Assembly: GCA_942486035.1 (NCBI GenBank)
Contig: CALNXK010000296.1
Span: forward strand, 95,001-159,000
Direction of reading: 5' to 3'
DNA length: 64,000 nt
Source: Porites lobata
Lineage: Eukaryota; Cnidaria; Anthozoa; Scleractinia; Poritidae
A model generated the notes under the pieces. It did no database searches. It worked only from the letters and a program-made list of their open reading frames with translations, and was not told where the DNA came from. The position numbers and the translations under genes are program-made. How positions within the stretch are numbered: the first letter of the stretch is position 1; the number at the start of each line of letters is the position of its first letter. Shown in pieces: positions 1 through 12,242 of the stretch.

Positions 1-699
1 ATCAGCCATACTTAAAAAGGGAAACCAAAAATGTCAACAATAGCTAGCCAGGGGAAACTTCAACGAATAGTTCTGTTTTTTAAGCCCTTCGTATTGACAT
101 ATTGAGAGAAACGTGCGAAAAGTGAGCAATAACGTAAAAATATTGCTATTTTCACTGAATTGAACACTAATACGTTACCAATATCGTAGCGTCCTATTCT
201 TCTTGCTTAACCTTGGAGTCAAAAACGTTTTTCGAGCGTTTGAAAAGGGAAAAGCGTAGACTTGTCGGCGCCACTTGGTTCGGTTTATTACTAATAAACG
301 AGCCTGAAATTGAATTTCAGGCACGTATGAAACGCATGTTTTCCATTTCACCTGTACAATACATTATGGTGATCGCCTGAAAACGTACATACGCTGAAAC
401 TTCTGAATACGTATTTCCCTGAGTGTCAAACAAAATTTTTTTTGTTCCATCTAAGAATTACGTGTACAATGGTTTAAAATCTCAAAGTCTAAAAATAACT
501 TTTGTAAAATTCACATATCCCAAGGGCTAGACTGGGCGTTTCCCTCTTCATCCCATTATTCTCTCCTGAGGATATTGTGTATATATTTCTTTTTGGAACT
601 TCTGACACCATGTAGTCGAGAAAAGGTTCAATAAAGTAATTCATATATAATTGATATCGCCTCATTTGCAACTATTTTTTTTGTTACTTTAACTTACAG
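1..699. other. Intron or upstream sequence of the first channel gene; no coding exon seen
   Basis: No exon could be supported here on either strand. The first recognisable exon starts at 700 in phase 0. By comparison with the paralog at 12243-18070, the missing upstream exon should encode the signal peptide, ligand-binding lobe S1 and first membrane helix, so it probably lies to the left of the window. Confidence 0.5.
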
Positions 700-3600
700 G
701 ACACATCTAAAAATTCTGATCACTTTCCACGCTCTTTCACACGAGGCGTGATGGAGGGAATTTGGTGGTCTTTCGTGAGCATGACAACAGTTGGGTAAGA
801 ACAGATATGGGAGATACCTGTTTAATTATTGTCATGAAAGTTCTCGACTGTCGCTAAAAGAAATGACCAACGGCTTGTCTACTATAAATCCAGCTTAATG
901 GTTTGCAATCTTAACGTTAAGGCACGCCGAAACTCAAATGCTTTAAATTTGATTATTTCAAGTATAGACCACATGTACGAGTAGTCTATTGTTTTCCTGA
1001 GGAATGATAAACCGAACGAAGCTGAACGAAATACGAAAGGGGAAGGGGGAAATCGCCAACAACAATGAAAAGCTATTTAACAGTAATCAGGTTTTAGCTA
1101 GTTTCTGAAATATCTTTTTCACATTTCTTGGAACTTAATAGACAGCCCATGGGATAAGTGTACCCCGGGTTACTTTGTTTTTTTAGTTTTTAGTTACGAT
1201 AGAGATCAAATCTTCATGTTTGGAAATATTTATTAAAACTGGTATATTTAACTTTTGATATATGAGAGTTCTTTCTCTGGATATTAGGTATGGTGACAGG
1301 ACTCCAAAGTCAGCGCCTGCACGTTTGTTTGGCATCCTGTGGATTCTTACTGGCCTTATTCTTTGCTCGTTTTTCACCGCTACTTTCACAAGTGCCTTGA
1401 CGTCATCATCCATGCTACATCGTAAATCTCTGATGGGAGTGAAGGTTAGAACCATCATCATCTTCATCATCATATCTCTTCGCACCGGAAAATGCAAAAC
1501 GCCGTTAGGTTAATAGTTAGCAGAGTTCGCTAGATTATAAATAAGGAAATAATATCTGAAGTCGTGAAATGCTTCTGTAATTAGACTCGAACTTCCCAAA
1601 CGGCTGAGACTGAAAAAATCAGGGCATTAAACAAAATTCAATTCGAAGCCATGACGTTCGTGTTAACTCAGTGGATTAACAATGCCTTAACCTCTATACA
1701 ATGTCGCGGAAATTGATTAACTTCACTTCATTCCCGAAACAGATAAAAGGTTATTCTTCTTTATTTATATACGACGAACTGAACAACTCTCACACCCTTA
1801 CAGCAACGAATATTTTAGAAGATATCTCAGGAAGGTTCATTGATGCCAACACAACAACAAAGAAATGTACTGGCGTGAATGTGCGTAAATTATCATTATC
1901 TCAAAGTTTGAAACCTTTTTCAAAAATGCTAGAACTGTTAATCATCGTTGAAGCTATCTAGTACACATCCCCTATCCCCTAGCGTCCTCTATATCTTACT
2001 AGGCTTAATTGAGTTCAGTAATGTTAAGATACTCAGCTAACTTTTGAAGTTCACCCAGGTTGCAGTTTTGGAAGACAGTCATGCGTACGAGGAGGCTTTG
2101 AAGCAGGCTGCCAACGTCAAAGGTACGTTTTCAAATCCTGATACCGGTTGAAGTCGTTGAGTAGAGACGTTGCTATATCCGGGCATGGATGAAAAGGTAT
2201 CAAGTCGATTTAACCTTCTCACTCTTATAAAATAATCAGTCCAACTAAGAGGGTTGGAAAAAAATTTGCAAAATTTCTTGCCCTCGGAGGTTTCATTTGA
2301 ATGGTAACACCATAGATTTTGTCCAAGATGCAGTACTAAGTTAAACTGAAAATCATCTCACAGAATGGCAAAATTACAGCTTCGTGTCAAACAAAATATT
2401 ATATCAAAGGTTACAGGAGACAAAAGTGAACTTTGAAAAACTGCAAGGCTACTAACAGGTTCAAACAACCTCAATAGAAAGAAGCCGTTACGCACGTTGC
2501 CATGGTAGCAAAACTCCTGGCTCCAGTTGTTCAAACGTTGGATAGCACTATCCACCAGATAAATCACTATCCAGCGGATGAGTGTTAGGGAAACCAATTG
2601 CGGTATCCGCTGGATAGTGATTTATACAGTGGATAGCGTTGTCCAGCTTTTGAAAAACTGGGGCCTGGATGATAACAAACCGACAACATCACTTAAAAAA
2701 GTGAATTGGTACTGTTTCAAACTTCTCTCATTCAATTTCATTTAATTCGTCAAATGTTTGCAAAATTCTGGTTTGGGGTTGAATCCAAAATGACCGTATC
2801 TGGTAGAAAAAGAAAAAAGAAAATTTGCGCTGTGTTCACCAACTCCATAAAGCGGGCGCGTGAAAATAGGAAGTTTCCTGCCGCAGTCGTGCAACGACGG
2901 CCCAGAATGTACAAAAAGCGTGATGGACGTATAACGTTGTTGTTTTGCTAATCTAAACTGGTTGCTTCTTTGTCGTTTTCGTTGCCGTCGCCGTCGTCGT
3001 TGCTTAAGCTCGCCATGGCGGTTGTGATCTAGAAATTTTGCTGTCATGTAAACGTTACGTCATACTTCCCCTCTCTATTGCAATTCGTTTCAATCTTCTT
3101 CAAGTTTGCTCATTCGTGTCTCCTTTTGTGTTCGCTGTGTAATTTATACCTTCTTTTCTCTGTTTTGAGCAGTTATTTTTATGTTTAAGTCAGTTTGCTG
3201 TGCAGCTGTCATGGTTTAATTTGAATCTTGATAACTTTCGTGACATCGCCGGACTTCAACTGACGCTTTATTTCCTGTGCTGCAGATTATCCCAACTTCC
3301 ACGAAATGTACAATGCACTAGTGGTAAAAGAAGAAGTAGAGGGAATCTTAGCGGACATCTACACAGCCTCTTACTACATGGATAAAGTCGAAGACTCTCG
3401 CTTGGCAGTGACCATGTTCCTTAGTTCTCAGCGGTCAATTGGATTTGCACTTGGAAAAGAAAAATTTGAGGAAGATACTGAGTGCCTATGGAATCTGTTT
3501 AAATATCGAGAGCGAGACATCCAGAAAATTATTTTTCGACATACCCAAGCGTTGCACGTAAGTTAATTAATTAACCTTTATTAAAATAAGTGGGCTACTC

Positions 3601-6600
3601 TAAGACATTTGCCTGTAGTATTTACGAGGAGTTCTTTCGTAAACTCTGCAACTTATTAGTGGTTAGCTAGAAGAAACAGCAACTTCCCGGACTCCTGTTC
3701 CTGATTTGAGGTGTCACGGCAAAATTCGTCGATTGAAATCTTGACAAGATAGATTAAATCAATGCTGTGTCATTTGAACATCAACAACACACAAAACAAA
3801 TTTGAAGAACTGACTGAGACGATTAAATCCCTGAAAGCGCAGATTGTACTTATAAGTGAAACAAAAATCGACTCCACTTACCCAAAGGATCAATTTAGCC
3901 TGCCTGGTTATTCGTTATATCGAAATGACAGGAAAAAAAAGGCGGTGGTGGTTTTTTGGCTCTCATCTCCACCGTAGTCCCATGTAGGAGATTAAAACCT
4001 GATCGTCACTACCATTGTCTAGAGCCAATTGTGCTGGATGTGAAAATTGGGAAGATAAACATGATAATAATTAGCCTTTACCGACCACCTAGGCCATTAG
4101 TGGGAGCATACCAGCAATCGCTAGAGGAAGAACTGAACCACATTTGTACTTGGGCGTCGCTCCCAAGAGAAGCAGTGACTGTCATTGGTGACCTTAACCT
4201 AGATAGGCTAAGGCCTCAGAGAAATGAGAGCAAATTACTCCTGGACCTCGAAATGGTGCAGGGCTTTGAATGTCTTATAAAGCAGCCAACTAGATTGGAT
4301 AGAAACGGAACAACAACAACAGCCACGCTTATCGATGTACTGCTGACCAACCAACCAGACCTGTTCATTGGAAGAGGAGTTTACGACCCTGCTCTAAGTG
4401 ATCATATGCTCATCTATGATGTAATGAAAGAAAAAGCGAGGAAACATTCACGTAGAATCATCCATTTCAGGAGTTACAAAAATTTTGATCCGGTGAAATA
4501 TGATAACCTACTAATGACGGCACCTTGGCATGTCGGAAACTTGTTTGACGATGTTGAGGACAAGGTGTATTATTGGAATACAATCATGCAAGACATTATG
4601 GACGAATGCTTCCCTCAGAAAAAGAAGCGAGTTAGGGATAAAGACATACCCTATATGACAACCGCATGGAAAAATGCCATCCGAACAAAGAGAAGAGCTT
4701 TTAAGAAGTATCTAAATGAAAGGACACAACAAAACTGGGAAGAGAAAGTGAAATGTCGAAATGAGGCAACCAGACAAAGAAGAATTGCTGTACGGCAATA
4801 CTGGAAGAAAAAGACGTCTGACCTTAAAGAAAACCCAAGAATGTTCTTTTGAAACTTTTAAACCGTTTCTTGGATCTAAGAAAGGGGTCTTGGGAACTGA
4901 TATTAACTTAAAAGTTGACGGCAAGATCATTAGCAACCAAGAGACTGTTGCGGAAATATTAGCAGGTCACTTTGCTACGATAGCAAGAGATATTGGAGAT
5001 GTCAACTTAAGAAACTCCTCGGAGAATGACTTAAATAATCATCCAAGTGTCTTGCAAATACAAATGGCGAGCAGTTCAGAACCAATGATCGAGTCTAATC
5101 CAGTCAACCAAGCACAAGTTAGAAAGGCTCTGGAGTCACTTAATACGAGGAAAGCATCAGGATATGACAATATGCCAGCCAGAGTACTGAAATATGGAGC
5201 GGAAAAACTTGCTATACCACTAGCGAATCTGTACAATTCATGTATTACAAACCGACAATGGCCAAACAACTGGAAAAGGGGGGAATGGACGCCCGTCTTT
5301 GAGAAAGAGGATCCACAAGATTGTCGGAACTATCGACCAATAACTGTCCTTCCAGTGGTTAGTAAGGTGTTCGAGCAGCTACTTAGCGACCAGATTTCTA
5401 AGCAATTTGACAGCCGTCTGGGTCCCCGAATTACGGCATATCGTAAACGCCACAGTTGTGAAACAACATTGATAAGTCTTATTGAAGCGTGGAAATCAGC
5501 ACGTGATAACCAGCAAATTGTTAAAATCTTATCTACCGACTTGAGTAAGGCTTTTGATTCGCTTCATCCGTCCTTAATGATCTGCAAATTAAAAGCGTAT
5601 GGTTTTAATGACGAACTATGTGATCTACTTCGATCTTACCTGTGTAATCGACTGAACCGAGTGAAACTGGGAGCTTTCAGAAGTGGATGGAAGCGTACAG
5701 ATAGGGGTTGTCCACAAGGATCGGCCCTTGGCCCATTGTTATGGAACATCTTTCAAAACGATCTGGCATACGTAATAACTTCGCATCTCTCTATATACGC
5801 GGATGACCATCAAATGTATGAAACAGCGGGGAACCTGAAAATGGCTGACACCAATCTTATGAGGAATGCCGATAGGGCCTCCGAATGGTACGCTAGCAAT
5901 CTGCTACAAGGAAACCTGAGCAAATATCAAACTATGACTTTAAAGCATAACAAGACAGAAAGTAACACTCCATTACACTTTCAAGGAAACACCATCGAAT
6001 CTCCTGACTATCTTAAATTTCTAGGGGTCACCATAGATGAACAGTTGAATTTTAACACTCACATTAATGAAATATGTAAGAAGGCGAGTCAAAGGGTAGG
6101 TGTAATGTTAAGGCTTAAAAAACTTGTCCCTACCAATGCTAAATTAACTCTGTATAAATCGGCCATATTGCCTTACTTAACCTATTGCCACCTGACTTGG
6201 CATTTCTGTAGTGCTACCGACAAAACAAAGCTTGAACGGGTCCAAGAAAGAGCACTACGCGCAGTTTTCCTAGATAAGCAATCAAGCTACCAAGCATTGC
6301 TGGACAAAAGTGACCTAACGAATCTTCAGAACAGAAGACTGCAAGGTATTGCTATCCTTATGTATAAGGTGAAACACAAACTATGCCCCATCAAAATATC
6401 CGAGCTATTTCACGCGCATTGCCCACCCTACAACTAGAGGACGGCAGAGTTCGCCATTCCCAGATTTAGGACCAATAAATATGGTAAACACTGGCTCACC
6501 TACCTGGGACCAAAGTTGTGGAATAAGCTACCAAGCGAAATCAGAACTCTCCCATCATTATTTAGTTTCAAAAATTGTATTCGTAAATTTGATCTAGGTG

Positions 6601-9138
6601 TAATGATAGACGACGACAATTGCTCCAATTGCATCCTTTGTAATTCTTAATCTTTTTAAATCAATTATTTCATTAGTTGATAGTTAGTAGGTTTTTAACT
6701 ATATTATATTGTTAGGTAACCATATTATATTGTTAGGTGTCCCCAATTAGTAGAGGGGTTCTTAACCCCATCGGCTAGACATTCCAAGACACATTAATAA
6801 AGTTTTATGTATGTATGTATGTTATGTAAACAGTTTTGGGCGATCATATCTTCTTGTTTTGACTTTGTATGTGTTGCTACAGCTGTCTCGTTTGCAGCTA
6901 ACAAATCGTCTTCCGAAACCGTCGCAAAACGGGGAGACAAGTTGCCTCCCATCCAAAAACAGTGAATAGCCAAGTATATTCCGGGTTACGGGAGCCAATT
7001 AAAACGCGCGAAAATTGCCATCCACTGATTTGGTAAATATTGAAACTAAACTTCTAGCAATTGCAGATTTGATAATGATGCTTGCAAAAAGGAGAAAACT
7101 CACACGTTTATTTATAACAGTGGCTTGACCTCATGCCACACATGACGTCAAATCTTGTAACCAGAGGAACAGACTGCTGCCTCCTGTAGACTGTAATTAA
7201 TTTTGCCAAAATGTGTCGAAGGAAATTAATAATGGTAATAATAACTAATAATACTAATAATGATTAAAAGAAGAAGGAGAAGGAGAAGAAGAAGAAGAAG
7301 AAGAAGAAGAAGAAGAAGAAGAAGAAGAAGAAGAAGAAGAGCAGGAGTAATTAGCTCCTGTGTGCACCTACTGAAGAGTAGATCTTTTAGCTTTAAGTCG
7401 TTTTTAAAAAACTGAAAACAACCTTTAATTGTTTAGGGCCATACAGGGTGGTATCCACCCCCCTTAATATGTGATAACTGTCATACTTTTACCGGTTGGT
7501 CATGTTCAAGGCAAAAAGTAGCAAAATAAAAGGCATGGGGCGAGGGTGGAAAAAAGGAGGCTGCGGAGACACACTATCACACGGACAGCCGTCTATGCAT
7601 CCACTGAATTCGTTCAAAATACGCGGTTTCGAAGCTTTAAGACTGGCGAGTAGTGATTTAAGTTTAAGAGAAAGAAATTAAACAGATTGGTTTTCACTTT
7701 AATATACGTTACCATCTGAACTTCCTTTTAGACCGAAACCAGGAGCCGCCAGATATCAGACAAAGACGCAGACCGTGTTGTGACTTTATTGGATGGAAAC
7801 TCGCCTGGAGTTTGGACTGCACTTCCCGCAATGTTGACAACCTTTATCACGCTGTTGACAGCGGGTTTCGTTTACGAGACGTGTGCTGCAAAGTGTAGGA
7901 AGAAGAGGCTAACAAGTAAGTGTAGTGGGTTTCATCAAACCACCCCCCAGTCCGTTAGAGACTCTCACAGGCAAATATTCAGTCACGGGACAACTTATGA
8001 CATGCCTCAGTTACCTCATTAATGAGCGCAAAGAGGAGATTTTTCTTCTCCCTTTTCGACGTTCCCTTCGCTCTATGATTAAAACGGACACAATCGTAGA
8101 CTTTCTTCGGGTGATCTTCAAGATTATAATTCAAAACCTTCAGATCGATTAGCAATACATCAGCTTCTCAGAATAACAATCAGAAAGAACATCAGAAAAC
8201 ATTTAACATCTTCGAGCGAGAGCAAAGTTCGTGGGGCGTGGTATTATCCAAAACGAAAAAACGTGACAGTGACGTTATATTGAGTCCCAGTTTCCCACAA
8301 GCTATCTTTTCAAGGGAACCTCTGTGGCGGGAGGTTTAGGGGAGGGTTTCTATTTGGATTCCAATCAATGAGGAACTTAAGCAACCACGACAAAGACGGC
8401 AGTCGGAATGTCAGAAAAACAATTGGTTTTATGTGTAAAAAAGCAACAACTCTGCACGTGCATCATACTTTTTGGCACTTTTTTCAAGCGACCTTTTATG
8501 GAGGATGGCGTGAACGCACGACGACGAATTTTTTTCTTCCTAGGTCTTTATTTCTGAAGATAGCAGCCTTTTTTACGAGAAATAAACAAGATAAAATTTG
8601 AGAGAACACAAATTTGGCGTATTTAGTGAAGTTTTTTACTGCCATCGTCGTCCTGATTGCTTTAAGCTCCCTAATAAAACTTCATCAAATGCACTCTTAA
8701 TCCTCTCCTATTAAATTAAGAAAAGTTAATCTAGCAAGAAGGGTAAATTTTGATTGACACTACGTCTTTCATGTGTCATATCACAGAATTTTGTAAATAT
8801 AGAATTTTTATCCGCAGTAGAGCAGGTTTGACTCCGATATGGCATTTTATTCACTTCACCATTGCGGAGTACATAAATCTAACTTAGTGGTTATTTGTAA
8901 TATATCAAAATTTTCTGTAGATATATTTATTGTTATTATTAATATTATTATTATTATTCATCTGGTTAGGAGAAGGTGAGGTTGTCATATCAGTCATTTC
9001 ACTGTTGCGGAGTAGGAAAGTCTAAGAATGAGCGTTCTGTTTAATTCTGCAGCTCCCAAAGGAAGTACCATTGATTCCGGCAACGTACTTGGAAATGACG
9101 TTCTCTTCCTTGAAGCCAAAGCGCTGACGCAACACTAG
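700..9138 (+). CDS. Ionotropic-glutamate-receptor-fold channel with K+ channel filter (3' part, six exons)
   Basis: Exons: 700-794, 1288-1444, 2059-2122, 3286-3557, 7732-7915, 9053-9138; stop TAG at 9136-9138. All junctions are GT-AG and the phase is continuous. The first two exons join into a pore helix and filter reading WWSFVSMTTVGYGDRTPKS, followed by a hydrophobic helix ending FTATFTSALTS, which sits where glutamate receptors have the M3 gate helix. The next two exons (VAVLEDS..., then YPNFHEMYNALV...) form ligand-binding lobe S2. The 7732-7915 exon gives the last membrane helix (about VWTALPAMLTTFITLLTAGFVY by position) and a basic Cys/Lys/Arg stretch; the last exon is a short cytoplasmic tail. 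The family resembles prokaryotic GluR0 and rotifer AvGluR1, which combine a glutamate-receptor fold with a K+ filter. Ligand and selectivity are inferred, not shown. The 5' part (S1 and TM1) is outside the window. A LINE lies in the fourth intron. Confidence 0.82.
3735..6830 (+). mobile_element. CR1/L2-like non-LTR retrotransposon (LINE), 5'-truncated, in an intron
   Basis: A single retrotransposon copy lies in the same orientation as the host gene, in the intron 3558-7731. It holds an endonuclease region followed by a reverse transcriptase, then a short 3' untranslated tail with AATAAA and a TATG microsatellite (about 6800-6822), a tail type usual for CR1/L2 clades. No ORF1 is seen, so the copy appears 5'-truncated, as is common after target-primed reverse transcription. 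The left boundary is approximate and no target-site duplication was identified. Confidence 0.8.
3762..6650 (+). pseudogene. Broken LINE ORF2 (AP-endonuclease plus reverse transcriptase)
   Basis: The reading frame runs through three blocks. 3762-3977 begins the endonuclease (ISETKID motif). 3956-4852 continues it (VIGDLNLDR, SDHMLIY) in another frame. 4761-6437 holds the reverse transcriptase with CRNYRPI, LSTDLSKAFDS, GCPQGSALGP and the catalytic YADD. The first frame change falls at an A8/GGTGG/T6 run near 3930-3960 and the second near 4846-4860. A TAG at 6435-6437 then interrupts the C-terminal region, which resumes in frame (RTAEFAIPRFR, LGPKLWNKLP) to TAA at 6648-6650. The catalytic motifs are intact but two frameshifts and one nonsense codon make this copy non-autonomous. 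The few lesions suggest a fairly young insertion. Confidence 0.85.
7267..7340 (+). repeat. (GAA)n microsatellite
   Basis: An almost pure GAA/AGA trinucleotide run of about 70 bases with a few GGA variants at its left end, in the same intron as the LINE and about 390 bases before the next exon. Confidence 0.95.
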
Positions 9139-9283
9139 GTCCATCTAGGAGAACTATTTTTAGCTTTTGACTAGGTACTGAAATCGCACTCGGTCCTTAG
9201 ATTGTAAGCGCTTAGAGTTCTCTAGCTATAGAACAAATACACCGATTCAAGATACACTACCACCGGCGCACGGTCAGTTAAAA

Positions 9284-9375
9284 ATGCAGACTGTAGCAGA
9301 CTTCAGACTGCAGACTGCAGACTGGGTACGAAATGCAGAATGCAGACTGCAGACTAAGTACAAAACTCAGACTGC
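9284..9375 (+). repeat. Tandem GCAGACT-type repeat
   Basis: Imperfect repeats of GCAGACTGCAGACT, with spacers such as GGGTACGAAAT, begin about 145 bases after the stop codon of the + strand channel gene. They could fall in its 3' untranslated region. Confidence 0.75.
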
Positions 9376-9419
9376 GAAGAAGAACAGTTTTCTCTTTTTT
9401 TTTTTCGCCATAAAAATAA

Positions 9420-9886
9420 CTTACTTACATGAAGTTTTCGCGACACGTTAATTTCGCGAATTTCCCGATACAAAACAAATCGCGAAATTAAAGTGACGCG
9501 AACAATGAGTGTTGCCAACATAACATGACGCGACTCACATTATGTCTATAATCAAGAAAGAACGAGTTTATTACCATTGAAACGTTTACAACTTTACAAC
9601 TTTCTGATTAATTTTCAGTGTAAATGGATGTTGTGGTCAATTGATAATTAACGTACAAGCATGAACTGCTTGTGAACATTGTGAGAACTGCTTGGTTTTC
9701 TTAATTTTGACGTTATTGTTCCATCGACATGACAAGACATGCTAAATAACATTGACTATGAAATGTAAATTGTTGTACTCAAAAACGCGAATTTAAAGTG
9801 ATTCAAAATGTAAAATTTAAGCGTCGCGAAATATGCGCAAATCAAAATCGCGAAATAGACATGTCGCGAAAATTTCATGTAATAAG
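9420..9886. mobile_element. MITE with CTTACATGAA...TTCGCGACA inverted ends
   Basis: The left end (CTTACTTACATGAAGTTTTCGCGACA) is mirrored at the right end as the complement of CTTATTACATGAAATTTTCGCGACA. The arms of about 38 bases end in TTTCGCG on both sides. The interior has no coding sequence, so this is a non-autonomous terminal-inverted-repeat element of unassigned superfamily. Confidence 0.72.
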
Positions 9887-12242
9887 GTATACCTAAAACC
9901 TTTATTTACACAAATTTTCGGTTCCAAAGGGTTCTTCGTTTTGCGATAGAAGACGAGTGAATTTCCAGGCCTTTGCGTGTGGTTTAAAAACGCTATACTG
10001 ATTTTTTTTGAGATTTTGCTATCTAAACATTCCTTGTCTTAGAATAAGTATTACTTTAATCTTTATGAGTTCCTCAAGAGATGAATTCACGCGTTAGTAG
10101 GAAAACTAAAAAAACATAGGCTTCCGTTGGTTTCCGGCGGCCATATTTGTGCCCCTCTAAGGGACATCAACATGGCGTCTCCATGCAAAGCCTTATAAAT
10201 TTGGGTAAAACGTTTTCCCTACTATCTCGTAAAGGTATTATGGCACACACATGATTATTGGCGAGGCTTTTGGTATATTTATCTTCTTTCATTTCCCAGA
10301 TTCTGGACTTTCTGTATTGACTGGTTTGCATTTTTATGTTTTGATGACGTGACAGTGAAAACACAGAATTGGTGAGAAAAAAAAAGAAAACTGTTTTTCT
10401 TCTCAGTTTGCGTTTTGTAGTTAGTCCACAGTCTCCATTCTGCATTTTGTACCTATGACCATGACGTAATGGCATTTTTTTGATCAAGATTGTAGTAAGC
10501 GTTTCAGGAACTACACAGTGACGGGGCAGCGTAAGTAGGCATATATGGTGTCTCAACATAAAAACTGAAATGTCAATAAAATGATCATTGCGTTAGTTTT
10601 CTGGAACACTATCATTTGGATTTCCTAGGTTTATATAGCGGATATCGCATGGCCGCGGGGAGGTAGAATAGTCTCTTCGAGTGTTGAAAATATTTTCCCT
10701 CTCCGAACTTTCTGGATCCGCCCTTGTGAGCGTAGCGTTTTTGGTTAATTCACCTGAATTCAGTTGGTTGGCCTTTGCCCTTTCTATATCACTGAAGGGG
10801 TGAATTTTGCCCTGGGACCACACTCAAACTGGCCAGCATTGTCTGGACATACGTCTGCAGGGAAACTTCCTAGTACGTCAGTTTGCAGGTTGTAAGTGCA
10901 CCTTGCTGGCTAGGAACTCCTCCATCAGTCCTTGCTGACAGTGAGGAACAGATGAATTTTTCCCAGCATTCTCCCAAAATACTTTTAAAATGACTTCAGA
11001 AAGCTTTGAGTCATGCTTTGTTGTTGTTTTTAGGTCCTTTTCTCAAAATTTCCTTTTGGTTGCCCCTGAACTTGGCCTGTAGACAATGAACATCTGGCCA
11101 AATATTCGCAATGCAAATGTCCAATCATGACGTCCCATTTGTTATAAGGGGATGTCCCGCTAGACAGTGTATGGTTTTTGTCCTCTCTGTCCTAAACAAA
11201 GTATATAATTTCGTTTGATTCTGTTGAAATAGGGTATATAATTTCGTGCAAGCCTGCTCTAATTATAAACGGGGTATTACCTACACGATTGTTTGATCCG
11301 GCTAGATAGATTTGTTTGTACTTCAAATACACAAAAGTCAGTGTCTATAACGTGAATCTGCTCTATTGCAATTGTCAATAAATTTCGAGTCTGCAATAAT
11401 TCTAAACAACTTTTTTTTTAAACATCTTTAGGTTAAGACGTCTTTTACATGTTTGGTGGTATTTGTGGTAGTATCATTTTTTCCAAGAACTCTTTATATC
11501 CCTAAATACTGTCCTCAGTGATAGCTATGACAATTTTTCCTCATTAATATAACTACTCTAACTTGCTCTTTTGAAAATTAGAATATAGCGCAGACTATAC
11601 AAGCTACAGTACGTTACGCACATGTACCAGCGAGTGTCACTGGCTGGAAACGTATCAGCTGACCGCCACTAAATATACCTGCGCGGGAAGATAGATAGCT
11701 GAGCGCAATCCAACCTAGTCCCCGGGTATTCTGGCATTCCAATATGTTGGCGGCGAGTAAGAACACCTCTTTTCTAGACTCTCTTAAGACAAGGCAATTT
11801 TCTCTTTCCTAAGCAGTCGTTGCCATTTATAAGACACTATTACAATTAACATAACACTATGAAAAGGTGCACTTTTCTGTTTCCAATGCTTCGTTCTGCC
11901 GGCACTGTAATAGAAACTCTATGCAGGCCCGGTTTCAAAAGCCCCAGAAGAGCGTTTCTCATTTGGCGATTTCCCATTGCAATTTTCACCTGAAAAACAA
12001 TGCACATGAAATATTTATCGGGAAGGATTTTTATAAAGCTCGAAAAATTCTTAAAGATTTGCAAAGATGTGATGCTAACGCCGGGTAATGCTAGTAAGGT
12101 TTTCAAGCAGTTTAATCTAGGATACACACAGTGTAATGAAATGAGACGATTCTAGTTTAGCATAATATTTTTACCAGAAATTGATTATTGGTATGAACAA
12201 TTTGTCGTTAAATGCTGTTATTACAATCATGATGATATTTCA

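Larger units (their letters stand above)
9139..12242. other. Intergenic region between two tail-to-tail channel genes
   Basis: No convincing exon was found. The stretch holds a CAGACTG-rich tandem tract (9284-9375), a MITE (9420-9886), and AT-rich unique-looking sequence. A 130-codon open frame on the minus strand (10167-10559) has no recognisable domain and lies in sequence that looks like a dispersed repeat. Confidence 0.6.

Noticed and set aside
10167..10559. 130-codon open frame on the minus strand
   Set aside because: No domain, low complexity (KKTVFFFFLTN), no splice context, and it lies in sequence resembling a dispersed coral repeat.
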